Made by a program: the position numbers and the translations under genes
Shown here: in pieces, positions 1 to 7,466 of the stretch
Numbering within the stretch: the first letter of the stretch is position 1
How the letters are laid out: every line of letters begins with the position of its first letter
NCBI RefSeq assembly: GCF_029893965.1
Contig: NZ_JARXXP010000002.1
Coordinates: 496,001 to 560,000, forward strand
Source of the DNA: Paenibacillus sp. PastM-3
Lineage (GTDB): Bacteria > Bacillota > Bacilli > Paenibacillales > Paenibacillaceae
Direction: 5' to 3'
Length of the DNA: 64,000 nt
The notes under the pieces: generated by a model
The model's database searches: none
Seen by the model: the letters and a program-made list of their open reading frames with translations, nothing else
What the model was told of the DNA's origin: nothing

Positions 1-47
1 CCTTGGGACTTTGCGGGGCTGCGAAAACTTTATTCTTTAATACCAAT

Positions 48-83
48 AAAAATTAAAAGCGGGTAAGCCACCGCTTACCCGCT
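48..83 (-). terminator. Rho-independent terminator after araA
   Basis: A perfect 11-bp stem (AGCGGGTAAGC, 58-68, with GCTTACCCGCT, 73-83) has a 4-nt loop. Read on the minus strand it is followed by a T-rich tract (48-57). It lies 17 bp past the araA stop and ends the araBDA transcript. Confidence 0.9.
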
Positions 84-99
84 TCACACTATTATTCCA

Positions 100-1524
100 T
101 TATTTGATGATTACATATTCCAGTCCTACCATTTTAGCATAGCTAACGATCTGGTCAGTAGTCAGGTTCAGGGAAACCACCGTGTGGTGACCGCCGCCGT
201 TCTCGATCCAGGCCTTCACTCCGTCCTGGAAGTTAGGCTTCACTTTCCACAGTACACGCGCTACCGGAAGGTTAGGAGCAGCAACCTCTGGCTCAAACGC
301 TTCTACTTCATTGATCAGCAGCTTGTAGTGGGTGCCGAAGTCAGCCATCGATACAACAACGCCTTCGCCGGCTTTGCCGTCAAATACGAGACGGGCCGGA
401 TCTTCGCGGTCGCCGATACCGAGCGGTGATACAAGCACCTTCGGCTTGTTGCTTGCCAGGCTTGGATCAACCTCAAGCATGTGGGACTGCAGAATCGCTT
501 CCTTGCCTTCTGCCATCTCATATGTGTAATCTTCCATGAAGCCGGTGTTCACGTTGTGCGCCATTACCTTCAGCAGGCGGTCAAGGGCAGCCGTCTTCCA
601 GTCGCCTTCGCCGGCGAAGCCGTAGCCTTGAGCCATCAGGCGTTGTACGGCCAGACCCGGAAGCTGCTTCATGCCGTGCAGGTCTTCGAAGTTGGAGGTG
701 AAGGCATTATAGCCGCCGTTATCAAGGAAACGCTTCAGGGCGATTTCATAGCTGGCCTGAACCTTAACGCTCGCTTCCCATGCTTCCTTGCTGTAGTTGC
801 CGTAATCGAAATCGTACTGCTCCGCATATTCAGCGAACAGGGCATTGATCTCTTCTTCCGTTACTTCGTTAACATAGGCTACAAGGTCGCCGATTCCGAA
901 GTAATCAACAGTCCAGCCGAACTGGATCTGAGCTTCTACTTTATCGCCCTCAGTAACCCCTACATTACGCATGTTGTCGCCGAAACGGGCAACCTTGATG
1001 TTGAAGCTCTCGTTGTAAGCAACCGCTACGTCCATCCACTCGGCAATTTGCTTCTGTACATTAGGGCGCTGCCAGTAGCCTACAACCACTTTGTTCTGTT
1101 TGTTCAGGCGGGCATTGATGAAGCCATACTCACGGTCACCGTGGGCAGCCTGGTTAAGGTTCATGAAATCCATGTCGATCGTTGCCCAAGGAATGCTCTC
1201 ATTGTACTGGGTAGCCAGGTGAAGCAGAGGCTTCTGCAGCAGCTTGGTGCCGCGGATCCACATTTTGGCCGGGGAGAAGGTGTGCATCCAGGTAATTACA
1301 CCGGCAACCTCGTCACGGTAGTTGACTTCCTTCATGATAGTAGTGATTTTGTCCGCGCTGACTGCCAGATCCTGCAATACAAGCGGGTAAGGCAGAACGC
1401 CGCTGTTATTCAGTGCATCGGCCATTTCCTGCGCGTGGGCTTTAACTTCTCCGAGCGCTTCTTCGCCGTACAGATGCTGCGATCCAACAACGAACCAGAA
1501 CTGCTTGTCACTAACTGTTGTCAT
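100..1524 (-). CDS. araA: L-arabinose isomerase
   Basis: Converts L-arabinose to L-ribulose, the first cytoplasmic step of arabinose catabolism. The 474-aa product is close to the usual family length. Visible hallmarks are the N-terminal [14 protein letters not shown], the two active-site glutamate contexts ([14 protein letters not shown] and [11 protein letters not shown]) and the metal-site histidines in [11 protein letters not shown] and GGGHHTVVS. It is the last gene of a minus-strand araB-araD-araA operon, 54 bp after araD, and is followed by a strong terminator. Start ATG at 1524 has an AGAGGA-type RBS just upstream. Repression by AraR is inferred from the operators upstream of araB. 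Confidence 0.97.
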   Translation of the reverse strand: MTTVSDKQFWFVVGSQHLYGEEALGEVKAHAQEMADALNNSGVLPYPLVLQDLAVSADKITTIMKEVNYRDEVAGVITWMHTFSPAKMWIRGTKLLQKPLLHLATQYNESIPWATIDMDFMNLNQAAHGDREYGFINARLNKQNKVVVGYWQRPNVQKQIAEWMDVAVAYNESFNIKVARFGDNMRNVGVTEGDKVEAQIQFGWTVDYFGIGDLVAYVNEVTEEEINALFAEYAEQYDFDYGNYSKEAWEASVKVQASYEIALKRFLDNGGYNAFTSNFEDLHGMKQLPGLAVQRLMAQGYGFAGEGDWKTAALDRLLKVMAHNVNTGFMEDYTYEMAEGKEAILQSHMLEVDPSLASNKPKVLVSPLGIGDREDPARLVFDGKAGEGVVVSMADFGTHYKLLINEVEAFEPEVAAPNLPVARVLWKVKPNFQDGVKAWIENGGGHHTVVSLNLTTDQIVSYAKMVGLEYVIIK

Positions 1525-1578
1525 TTATATTCATCCTCTTCTCTTAAATTGTGATAGTAGGTTAATCCGTACCCCATA

Positions 1579-2274
1579 TTATTTCTGGCCGTAGTAAGCA
1601 TCCTTGCCGTGCTTGCGCAGATAGTGCTTATCCAGAATCCGCTGCGGCAGCTCCTCGGCAAAATGGTTCAGCTCGCGCGCGAAATGATTCATCTTGGCCA
1701 CTTCCTCCAGCACCACACTGTTCATGACTGCGGAATGGGCATCTTTGCCCCAGGTGAATGGTCCATGACCCTTCAGCAGTACACCGGGAACCGCCATAAT
1801 ATCAATGCCCCGCTGCTCAAACGTCTCGATGATCACATGCCCTGTTTCAGCTTCATACCCGCGGTCAATTTCCTCTTGTGTGAGGAACCGGGTACAAGGT
1901 ACAGCGCCGTAGAAGGTATCAGCATGCGTTGTTCCCATAACCGGAACATCAAGCCCTGCCTGCGCCCAGACGGTGGCCCACATGGAATGCGTATGCACAA
2001 TGCCGCCGATTTCCTTGTAATGCTTATACAGCACAGCGTGAGTCGGTGTATCTGAGGAAGGTCTAAGATCACCCTCAACAACGTTACCGTCAAAGTCGAC
2101 AACGACCATATCGCTGGCTTTCATTTTCTCATAGCTGACTCCGCTTGGTTTGATGACGAACAGGCCGCTCTCACGGTCCACTGCGCTCACATTGCCCCAG
2201 GTGTACTTGATAAGTCCTTGCTTGGGCAGATCCAGATTGGCCTGGAATACCTCTTCCTTCAATTGCTCTAACAC
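1579..2274 (-). CDS. araD: L-ribulose-5-phosphate 4-epimerase
   Basis: Converts L-ribulose-5-phosphate to D-xylulose-5-phosphate, feeding the pentose phosphate pathway. The 231-aa product is a normal class II aldolase/AraD-family protein. It has the zinc-binding histidine pair in [12 protein letters not shown], a further histidine in [11 protein letters not shown], and the phosphate-binding region around SSDTPTHA. The likely start is GTG at 2274, one base after the araB TAA. Its Shine-Dalgarno (GGAGGGG) lies inside the last araB codons, so translation is probably coupled to araB. Confidence 0.96.
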   Translation of the reverse strand: MLEQLKEEVFQANLDLPKQGLIKYTWGNVSAVDRESGLFVIKPSGVSYEKMKASDMVVVDFDGNVVEGDLRPSSDTPTHAVLYKHYKEIGGIVHTHSMWATVWAQAGLDVPVMGTTHADTFYGAVPCTRFLTQEEIDRGYEAETGHVIIETFEQRGIDIMAVPGVLLKGHGPFTWGKDAHSAVMNSVVLEEVAKMNHFARELNHFAEELPQRILDKHYLRKHGKDAYYGQK

Positions 2275-2275
2275 A

Positions 2276-3895
2276 TTAACCCCTCCCGTTCTCTACCAGA
2301 TGATCTACAGCAGCCTGCTCAATCGCAAGGCCACTCACATACCGCTCCATAAAGAGCTCAAAGCCCTTGACGTCAGCTGCATCCGGATGAATAACTTGTC
2401 CTTCCGTATCCTTAAATACCTTGTTATCGAGAAAATCGTCCAGACGCTCCTGCTGCTCCCTGTTCTGCATGAACGCAGCCAGAATCGCCATCCCCCAGGC
2501 CCCGCCCTCGCTGGCTGTTGCCATTACGGAGACAGGTACGTTCATCGAGGCAGCCACGATCTTTTGACCGACCACAGGGGTTTTAAATAAGCCGCCATGC
2601 GCCAGAATGCTGTCGATTGCGACATTCTCCTTCTTGGTGAGGATATCCATCCCGATCTTCAGCGCGGCAAAAGCGGTAAAGAGGTGCGTACGCATAAAGT
2701 TAGCCAGATTGAAGCGGCTCTCCGGCGAGCGGACGAACAGCGGGCGTCCCTTCTCGATGCCTGTAATATTTTCCCCGGAAAAATAACCGTAGCTCAGCAG
2801 ACCGCCGCCGTCGGCATCCGCCTCAAGCGCCTTGCCAAACAGCACGCTGAACAGCTTGCCGGAATCCGCCTGGATGCCCATAGCCTCCGCAAACTCGCGG
2901 AACAGGCCGACCCATGCATTGATGTCACTGGAGCAGTTATTCGCATGCACCATTCCTACCGGGCTGCCGTCCGGCGTAGTAACCATATCAATCTCCGGAT
3001 ATACAGCGGACAGATCGTTCTCAAGCACGATCATCGCAAATACGGAGGTACCTACCGAGATGTTACCGGTGCGTTTTCTTACACTATTCGTAGCAACCAT
3101 GCCTGTGCCGGCATCACCCTCTGGAGGGCACAGCGGAATGCCTGCCTGCAAGTCCCCGGATACGTCCAGGAGCTTAGCCCCTTCTTCAGTTAACACTCCT
3201 GCCTGCTCGCCTGCATGATACACTTTTGGCAAAAGCTCACCCAGCTTCAAAGAGTAACCTTTGGCTGCAGTCAGCTCGTCGAACTGCTTGACCATCGCCG
3301 GATTGTAATCCTGTGCCGACTCATCGATCGGGAAAATCCCCGAAGCGTCGCCGATGCCGATCGCTTTCGTTCCGGTCAGCAGCCAGTGAATATATCCGCC
3401 CAGCGTCGTTATAAAATCAATGTTCGGCACATGTTCTTCCTTGTTAAGAATCGCCTGATACAGATGGGCAATGCTCCACCGCTCAGGGATGTTGAACTGA
3501 AACTCTTCAGTCAGCTCCTTGGCCGCAGCTCCGGTTGTCGCATTACGCCAAGTCCGGAACGGAACCAGCAGCTCTCCCTTGCTGTCAAAAGCCATATATC
3601 CGTGCATCATGGCCGAGAATCCGATCGACCCCACCTTGCTCAGGGTGACTTCGTATTTCTGCTGTACCTCATGCTTCAATTCACTGTAGGCAGTCTGCAG
3701 GCCCTTGATGATGTCATTTAAATGGTACGTCCAATATCCGTCAACCAGCTGGTTCTCCCACTCATAGCTGCCGGAAGCAACTGTCTCAAACTTCCGGTCA
3801 ATCAGTACCGCCTTGATACGTGTGGACCCAAATTCGATACCCAGTGAGGTTCCTCCCTCAAGTATCGCTTGCCTGATGTTCTGATCCATGCCCAC
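2276..3895 (-). CDS. araB: Ribulokinase
   Basis: Phosphorylates L-ribulose with ATP. The 539-aa FGGY-family kinase shows the N-terminal nucleotide motif [17 protein letters not shown], the central [19 protein letters not shown] segment and C-terminal [13 protein letters not shown]. First gene of araBDA. A GTG at 3895 sits 6 nt after GGAGG and is the better start; ATG at 3889 is the alternative, 12 nt away. The upstream region has three ARA-box-like operators shared with divergent araR. Length and motifs fit Paenibacillus/Bacillus-type AraB. Confidence 0.95.
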   Translation of the reverse strand: MGMDQNIRQAILEGGTSLGIEFGSTRIKAVLIDRKFETVASGSYEWENQLVDGYWTYHLNDIIKGLQTAYSELKHEVQQKYEVTLSKVGSIGFSAMMHGYMAFDSKGELLVPFRTWRNATTGAAAKELTEEFQFNIPERWSIAHLYQAILNKEEHVPNIDFITTLGGYIHWLLTGTKAIGIGDASGIFPIDESAQDYNPAMVKQFDELTAAKGYSLKLGELLPKVYHAGEQAGVLTEEGAKLLDVSGDLQAGIPLCPPEGDAGTGMVATNSVRKRTGNISVGTSVFAMIVLENDLSAVYPEIDMVTTPDGSPVGMVHANNCSSDINAWVGLFREFAEAMGIQADSGKLFSVLFGKALEADADGGGLLSYGYFSGENITGIEKGRPLFVRSPESRFNLANFMRTHLFTAFAALKIGMDILTKKENVAIDSILAHGGLFKTPVVGQKIVAASMNVPVSVMATASEGGAWGMAILAAFMQNREQQERLDDFLDNKVFKDTEGQVIHPDAADVKGFELFMERYVSGLAIEQAAVDHLVENGRG

Positions 3896-3974
3896 GTTAC
3901 TCCTCCCTAAGCCAACCTGATTATAATTGCAATAATAAAAAGAAGGCGCTTCCCTTTAACAGCTCCAGTATATT

Positions 3975-3990
3975 TTTTGTTCGTACATTT
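3975..3990. promoter_or_regulatory. AraR operator 1 (ARA box)
   Basis: TTTTGTTCGTACATTT closely matches the Bacillus AraR operator ATTTGTACGTACAAAT. It lies about 80 bp upstream of the araB start, in the araB-araR divergent region. Its function is inferred from this similarity and position. Confidence 0.75.
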
Positions 3991-4006
3991 GTCAATATAA
4001 CTTGTA

Positions 4007-4022
4007 AGATATACATACAAAT
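4007..4022. promoter_or_regulatory. AraR operator 2 (one strong half-site)
   Basis: The right half ATACAAAT matches 7 of 8 bases of the ARA box; the left half AGATATAC is weaker. It lies between the other two boxes, which suggests cooperative binding or looping as known for B. subtilis AraR. Confidence 0.5.
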
Positions 4023-4081
4023 TTAGTTTATCTTTATACATATGCGCTCATAGACTATAATAAGCTAATAACTGTGTTACA

Positions 4082-4097
4082 ATATGTACGTACAACT
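4082..4097. promoter_or_regulatory. AraR operator 3 (ARA box, autoregulation)
   Basis: ATATGTACGTACAACT matches 14 of 16 positions of ATTTGTACGTACAAAT. It sits about 55 bp before the araR start, in the position expected for autorepression. Confidence 0.8.
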
Positions 4098-4149
4098 TTT
4101 ACACAGGCAGTACATTCCGTTCTGAACTACCATGAAAGAAGTGAGTCCG

Positions 4150-5238
4150 ATGAAGACAAAATACCAGATTATTTTTGATGATATAAAAAGCAATATTCTA
4201 TCAGGAGCCTACAGTGTGGGGGAGCAGATTCCTACAGAGCTGGCCTTGCAGGAGACTTATAATGTCAGCCGGCAGACGGTGCGCAAGGCGATTCTGGAGC
4301 TGTCCAATGAGGGTTTTTTACGCAGCGAAAAGGGTTCCGGCACCTATGTCAGCAGCCAGTTCCGCTCCAAAGCGGCAGGCGGCTCCAGCAAGCGGACGAT
4401 CGGGGTTATTACCACTTACATCTCGGATTACATCTTTCCGTCCATTATCCGCGGGATTGAGGGGCGGCTGAATGAGGATAATTATTCGCTGCTGCTGGCA
4501 AGCACCAACAATGATGTGGCCCAGGAGAAAAAGGCGCTAGAGATGATGCTGTCCTTCGGGGTCGATGGCTTGATTGTGGAGCCGACCAAGAGTAACCTGT
4601 ACAACCCCAACATCGCCTACTACCTGTCCTTCAAGGAGCAGGACGTGCCGTTCATTATGATCAACGCGTATTATGAGGAGCTGGAGGTGCCGTTCTTTTG
4701 CCTCGATGATGTGCAGTCCAGTTATCTTGCGACCAAGGAGCTGATCTCCAAGGGCCATACCCAGATCGGCATCATTGCCAAGATGGATGACCTGCAGGGC
4801 AAATACCGGATGAAGGGATATATTAAGGCGCTCGGCGAAGCCAAACTGCGCTTCCACCCGGAGCAGGTGCTGTCCTTCGATACCGAAACGAAGCAGGAGC
4901 TGTCCACTAGCCTCAAGACATTCCTGAGCGAAAATAGGGACATGCTGACAGCCATCGTCTGCTACAACGACGAAGTCGGGCTTGAGGCAGTAAATGTATG
5001 CCGCCAGCTGGACATCTCCGTCCCGGAGGACCTGTCGATCATCGGCCAGGACAATTCCTACATTGCCAAGAACGCGAGCATCAAGCTGACCACCCTGACC
5101 CACCCGCAGGAGCAGATGGGCCGCGACGCCGCTGAATGGGTAATCAAGAAGCTGCAGGGCAAGAAGGATTTGCGGAACAGCACCTACTATCAGCCGGTAC
5201 TGGTTACGGGGGAGACGGTGCGGGAGCTGGAATCCTGA
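4150..5238 (+). CDS. araR: Arabinose operon repressor, GntR-LacI type
   Basis: DNA-binding repressor of arabinose genes, released by L-arabinose. Residues 1-70 form a GntR winged helix (GEQIPTELALQETYNVSRQT, then LRSEKGSGTYVS). Residues about 75-360 form a LacI/GalR-type sugar-binding domain (IGVITTYISDYIFPSIIRGI; ending LTTLTHPQEQMGRDAAEW). I choose ATG 4150 because GAAAGAAGTGAG lies just upstream; an in-frame ATG at 4132 has no clear RBS. It is divergent from araB with ARA boxes between. This GntR-LacI chimera is characteristic of Firmicute AraR. Confidence 0.93.
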   Translation: MKTKYQIIFDDIKSNILSGAYSVGEQIPTELALQETYNVSRQTVRKAILELSNEGFLRSEKGSGTYVSSQFRSKAAGGSSKRTIGVITTYISDYIFPSIIRGIEGRLNEDNYSLLLASTNNDVAQEKKALEMMLSFGVDGLIVEPTKSNLYNPNIAYYLSFKEQDVPFIMINAYYEELEVPFFCLDDVQSSYLATKELISKGHTQIGIIAKMDDLQGKYRMKGYIKALGEAKLRFHPEQVLSFDTETKQELSTSLKTFLSENRDMLTAIVCYNDEVGLEAVNVCRQLDISVPEDLSIIGQDNSYIAKNASIKLTTLTHPQEQMGRDAAEWVIKKLQGKKDLRNSTYYQPVLVTGETVRELES

Positions 5239-5332
5239 CCCTATTACTGTATGCACCGATGATTTTTCCCCGCCCGGATCGTCTAACCTTATGAACCACT
5301 CAAATCGATCCGAATCCCAAGGAGGAACCACA

Positions 5333-5758
5333 ATGACAGTCAAGCTTACCCCTTATATCACGTTGGAGGGACGTACGCAGGAAGCTATCCGGTTTTATGA
5401 ACAAGCGCTCGGTGCTGAGGTTATCCACGTAACGACTTACGGCGAGATGCCGGATATGCCCAGTACGTTTACGGAGGATCTGAAAGCCCTTGTCGCGCAT
5501 GCCAAATTAAAAATCGGTGAAGCGGAGCTAATGTTTTCCGATTCGCCCAGCGGTTCGTCGCCGGGGGAAGGGAAGCGGGTAACGATCTGCATTACGACGA
5601 ACGACGTAGAACAATCGAGGCGGATATTTGAAGTCCTGCAGCAAGAAGGCCAGGTCAATTTACCCTTTCAAGAGGAAGCGTTCAGCCCGGGGTTTGGCGA
5701 TGTGACAGATAAATTCGGGGTCACTTTTCAGGTGTTTACAGAGTTGCCGTACAATTGA
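5333..5758 (+). CDS. VOC-family (PhnB-like) protein
   Basis: A 141-aa single-domain protein of the glyoxalase/bleomycin-resistance (VOC) fold, PhnB-like subgroup. It begins MTVKLTPYITLEGRTQEAIR and has the typical RFYEQALGAEV segment and C-terminal FGVTFQVF strand. Start ATG 5333 is set by AAGGAGG 8 nt upstream; an in-frame ATG at 5291 lacks an RBS. Reaction and substrate cannot be told from sequence. It precedes an ECF sigma gene and an SRPBCC gene on the same strand, a common small neighbourhood in Firmicutes and Actinobacteria. Confidence 0.85.
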   Translation: MTVKLTPYITLEGRTQEAIRFYEQALGAEVIHVTTYGEMPDMPSTFTEDLKALVAHAKLKIGEAELMFSDSPSGSSPGEGKRVTICITTNDVEQSRRIFEVLQQEGQVNLPFQEEAFSPGFGDVTDKFGVTFQVFTELPYN

Positions 5759-5887
5759 TTGGATTAGAGTCGTCGGTAACGGGCGGCTCTTTGTTACTTT
5801 CAATTTATAATTCTTCAATTTTCAACTAATCCCCAATCGCATATAATGAAAGAACAACCTTTCGGAATCTCGGTTTGGGGGGACAAA

Positions 5888-6844
5888 ATGAAAGATACGG
5901 CATTTGACGTCCAGACGTTCGAAGACCTGAAGCCGCAGTTAACATCGTTCTGCTACCGCATGCTTGGGTCCGCTGATGACGCGGACGATGCTGTTCAGGA
6001 AACCTATATTAGGGCCTGGGAGAACTGGAGCTCGTTCCGGCACGAATCTTCAATGAAAACATGGATTTACCGTATCGCTTCGAATCTGTGCCTGGACAAG
6101 CTGAGGCGTGCCAAACGCCGCATGCTTCCCGTTGATTTCTCCGACCCGGCGGCCCAGATTATGGAACCGCGCGAGACGCTGCCCGATTCATCATGGATTT
6201 GGCCTACGCCTGATTTTGCGGAAACTCCCGAGGAGCAAATCGTTCGTAAAGATACGCTGCGGATTTGTTTTATTGCACTCTTGCAGACGCTGCCTCCGCG
6301 TCAACGGGCGGCGCTTATCCTGAAGGATGTATTCGAATGGTCTGCAAAAGAGATCGCGGAAACATTAGGCATTTCGCCGGCGGCCGTGAACAGCGCTTTA
6401 CAGAGAGCCAGAGAGACGATGAGCCGGGCAGAGCTCCGGTCCGATGAGCTCAGCTCCATGGAGGTTCACCCGGATCGCGAGCTGCTCTCGCGGTATATCG
6501 TTGCCTTTGAACAATTCGATATCCAGGCACTGGTCGCCTTGTTCCATGAGGAAGGCAGCATGTCGATGCCCCCTTTTGCGATGTGGATTCATGGCAGGGA
6601 CGACTTATCCCGATTTTTTTCGATTACGCGCCCGCATTGCGAAGGATCCAAATTTATACCGGTTACGGTCAACGGCGGTTATCCCGCCTTGGCGCAGTAT
6701 ATGCCGAGCCAGGAACCTGGGGTTCTGGTCCCTTGGGGCATTCATGTTCTCGAGGTCAAGGAGCACTGCATTCTCCATGTCCAAAACTTTATCAGCACCC
6801 CTTTATTTGCCCGATTCGGCCTGCCGGAGCGGATGTACCGATGA
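5888..6844 (+). CDS. ECF sigma factor with SnoaL-like C-terminal domain
   Basis: Sigma-70 family regulator of 318 aa. Region 2 is near residues 10-75 (SADDADDAVQETYIRAWENW, TWIYRIASNLCLDKLRRAKR) and region 4 near 130-185 (LQTLPPRQRAALILKDVFEW, KEIAETLGISPAAVNSALQR). A roughly 120-residue NTF2/SnoaL-like tail follows, as in SigJ/SigX5-type ECF factors whose tail tunes activity without a separate anti-sigma factor. Start ATG 5888 is chosen for the GGGGGG stretch just before it. The SRPBCC gene follows by 73 bp and may be a target. No anti-sigma gene is adjacent. Confidence 0.9.
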   Translation: MKDTAFDVQTFEDLKPQLTSFCYRMLGSADDADDAVQETYIRAWENWSSFRHESSMKTWIYRIASNLCLDKLRRAKRRMLPVDFSDPAAQIMEPRETLPDSSWIWPTPDFAETPEEQIVRKDTLRICFIALLQTLPPRQRAALILKDVFEWSAKEIAETLGISPAAVNSALQRARETMSRAELRSDELSSMEVHPDRELLSRYIVAFEQFDIQALVALFHEEGSMSMPPFAMWIHGRDDLSRFFSITRPHCEGSKFIPVTVNGGYPALAQYMPSQEPGVLVPWGIHVLEVKEHCILHVQNFISTPLFARFGLPERMYR

Positions 6845-6917
6845 ATTTTGAAGCTCGCTTTCGTCTATATAGGTAAGAAGCAAATTTCAACCATTACGAA
6901 AGAGGTGTCCTTCGATC

Positions 6918-7346
6918 ATGGAGACGAACAACAAGGCAAAAGTAACCGTACAGGCTGTCATTCAAGCGCCGGTAGAGAAAGTATGGACGTATTGGACCGA
7001 GCCGGTTCATATCACGAAGTGGAATCAGGCTTCAGAGGATTGGCATGCGCCAAAAGCGGAGAACGATTTGCGGATCGGCGGTACATTTGTCACAAGGATG
7101 GAAGCGAAAGACGGGAGCATGGGCTTCGATTTTGGCGGGACTTACGATGTGGTAAAGCAGCACGAGGCGATCGGTTATACGATGGGGGATGGGAGACGCG
7201 TCGATATTGCTTTCGTAGACAAAGGCAGCGAAACCGAGGTTATCGAAACGTTCGATCTGGAAAGCACCCACTCTGCCGAGATGCAGCAGGCCGGCTGGCA
7301 GGCGATTTTGGACCATTTCAAAGCATATACCGAACAATCAGCATGA
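6918..7346 (+). CDS. SRPBCC (AHSA1-like) ligand-binding family protein
   Basis: A 142-aa START/Bet v1-like (SRPBCC) domain, AHSA1 subgroup. It opens with VTVQAVIQAPVEKVWTYWTE, followed by HITKWNQASEDWHAPKAEND, and ends with the typical long helix GWQAILDHFKAYTEQ. The family binds hydrophobic ligands; no catalytic function can be assigned. Start ATG has AAAGAGGTG upstream. It follows the ECF sigma gene and is closed by a strong terminator, so VOC, sigma and SRPBCC may form one functional group. Confidence 0.85.
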   Translation: METNNKAKVTVQAVIQAPVEKVWTYWTEPVHITKWNQASEDWHAPKAENDLRIGGTFVTRMEAKDGSMGFDFGGTYDVVKQHEAIGYTMGDGRRVDIAFVDKGSETEVIETFDLESTHSAEMQQAGWQAILDHFKAYTEQSA

Positions 7347-7351
7347 GGACT

Positions 7352-7377
7352 AAAGGCGCCAGGGCGGCGCCTTTTTT
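7352..7377 (+). terminator. Terminator after the SRPBCC gene
   Basis: Perfect 9-bp stem AAAGGCGCC / GGCGCCTTT with a 5-nt loop and a T6 tract. It separates the plus-strand group from the converging helicase gene. Confidence 0.9.
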
Positions 7378-7466
7378 ATTTGTTGAAATCCACTTGCAGC
7401 CGGTCTCCTTGTACCCGGAAGTTCTGATTCGCTGCTTCAATGCCTCATGGTTGGGTCCTGTACAGG

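Noticed and set aside
481..1554. A 357-codon plus-strand open frame opposite araA
   Set aside because: araA is certain on the other strand; the opposite frame has no family features or RBS.
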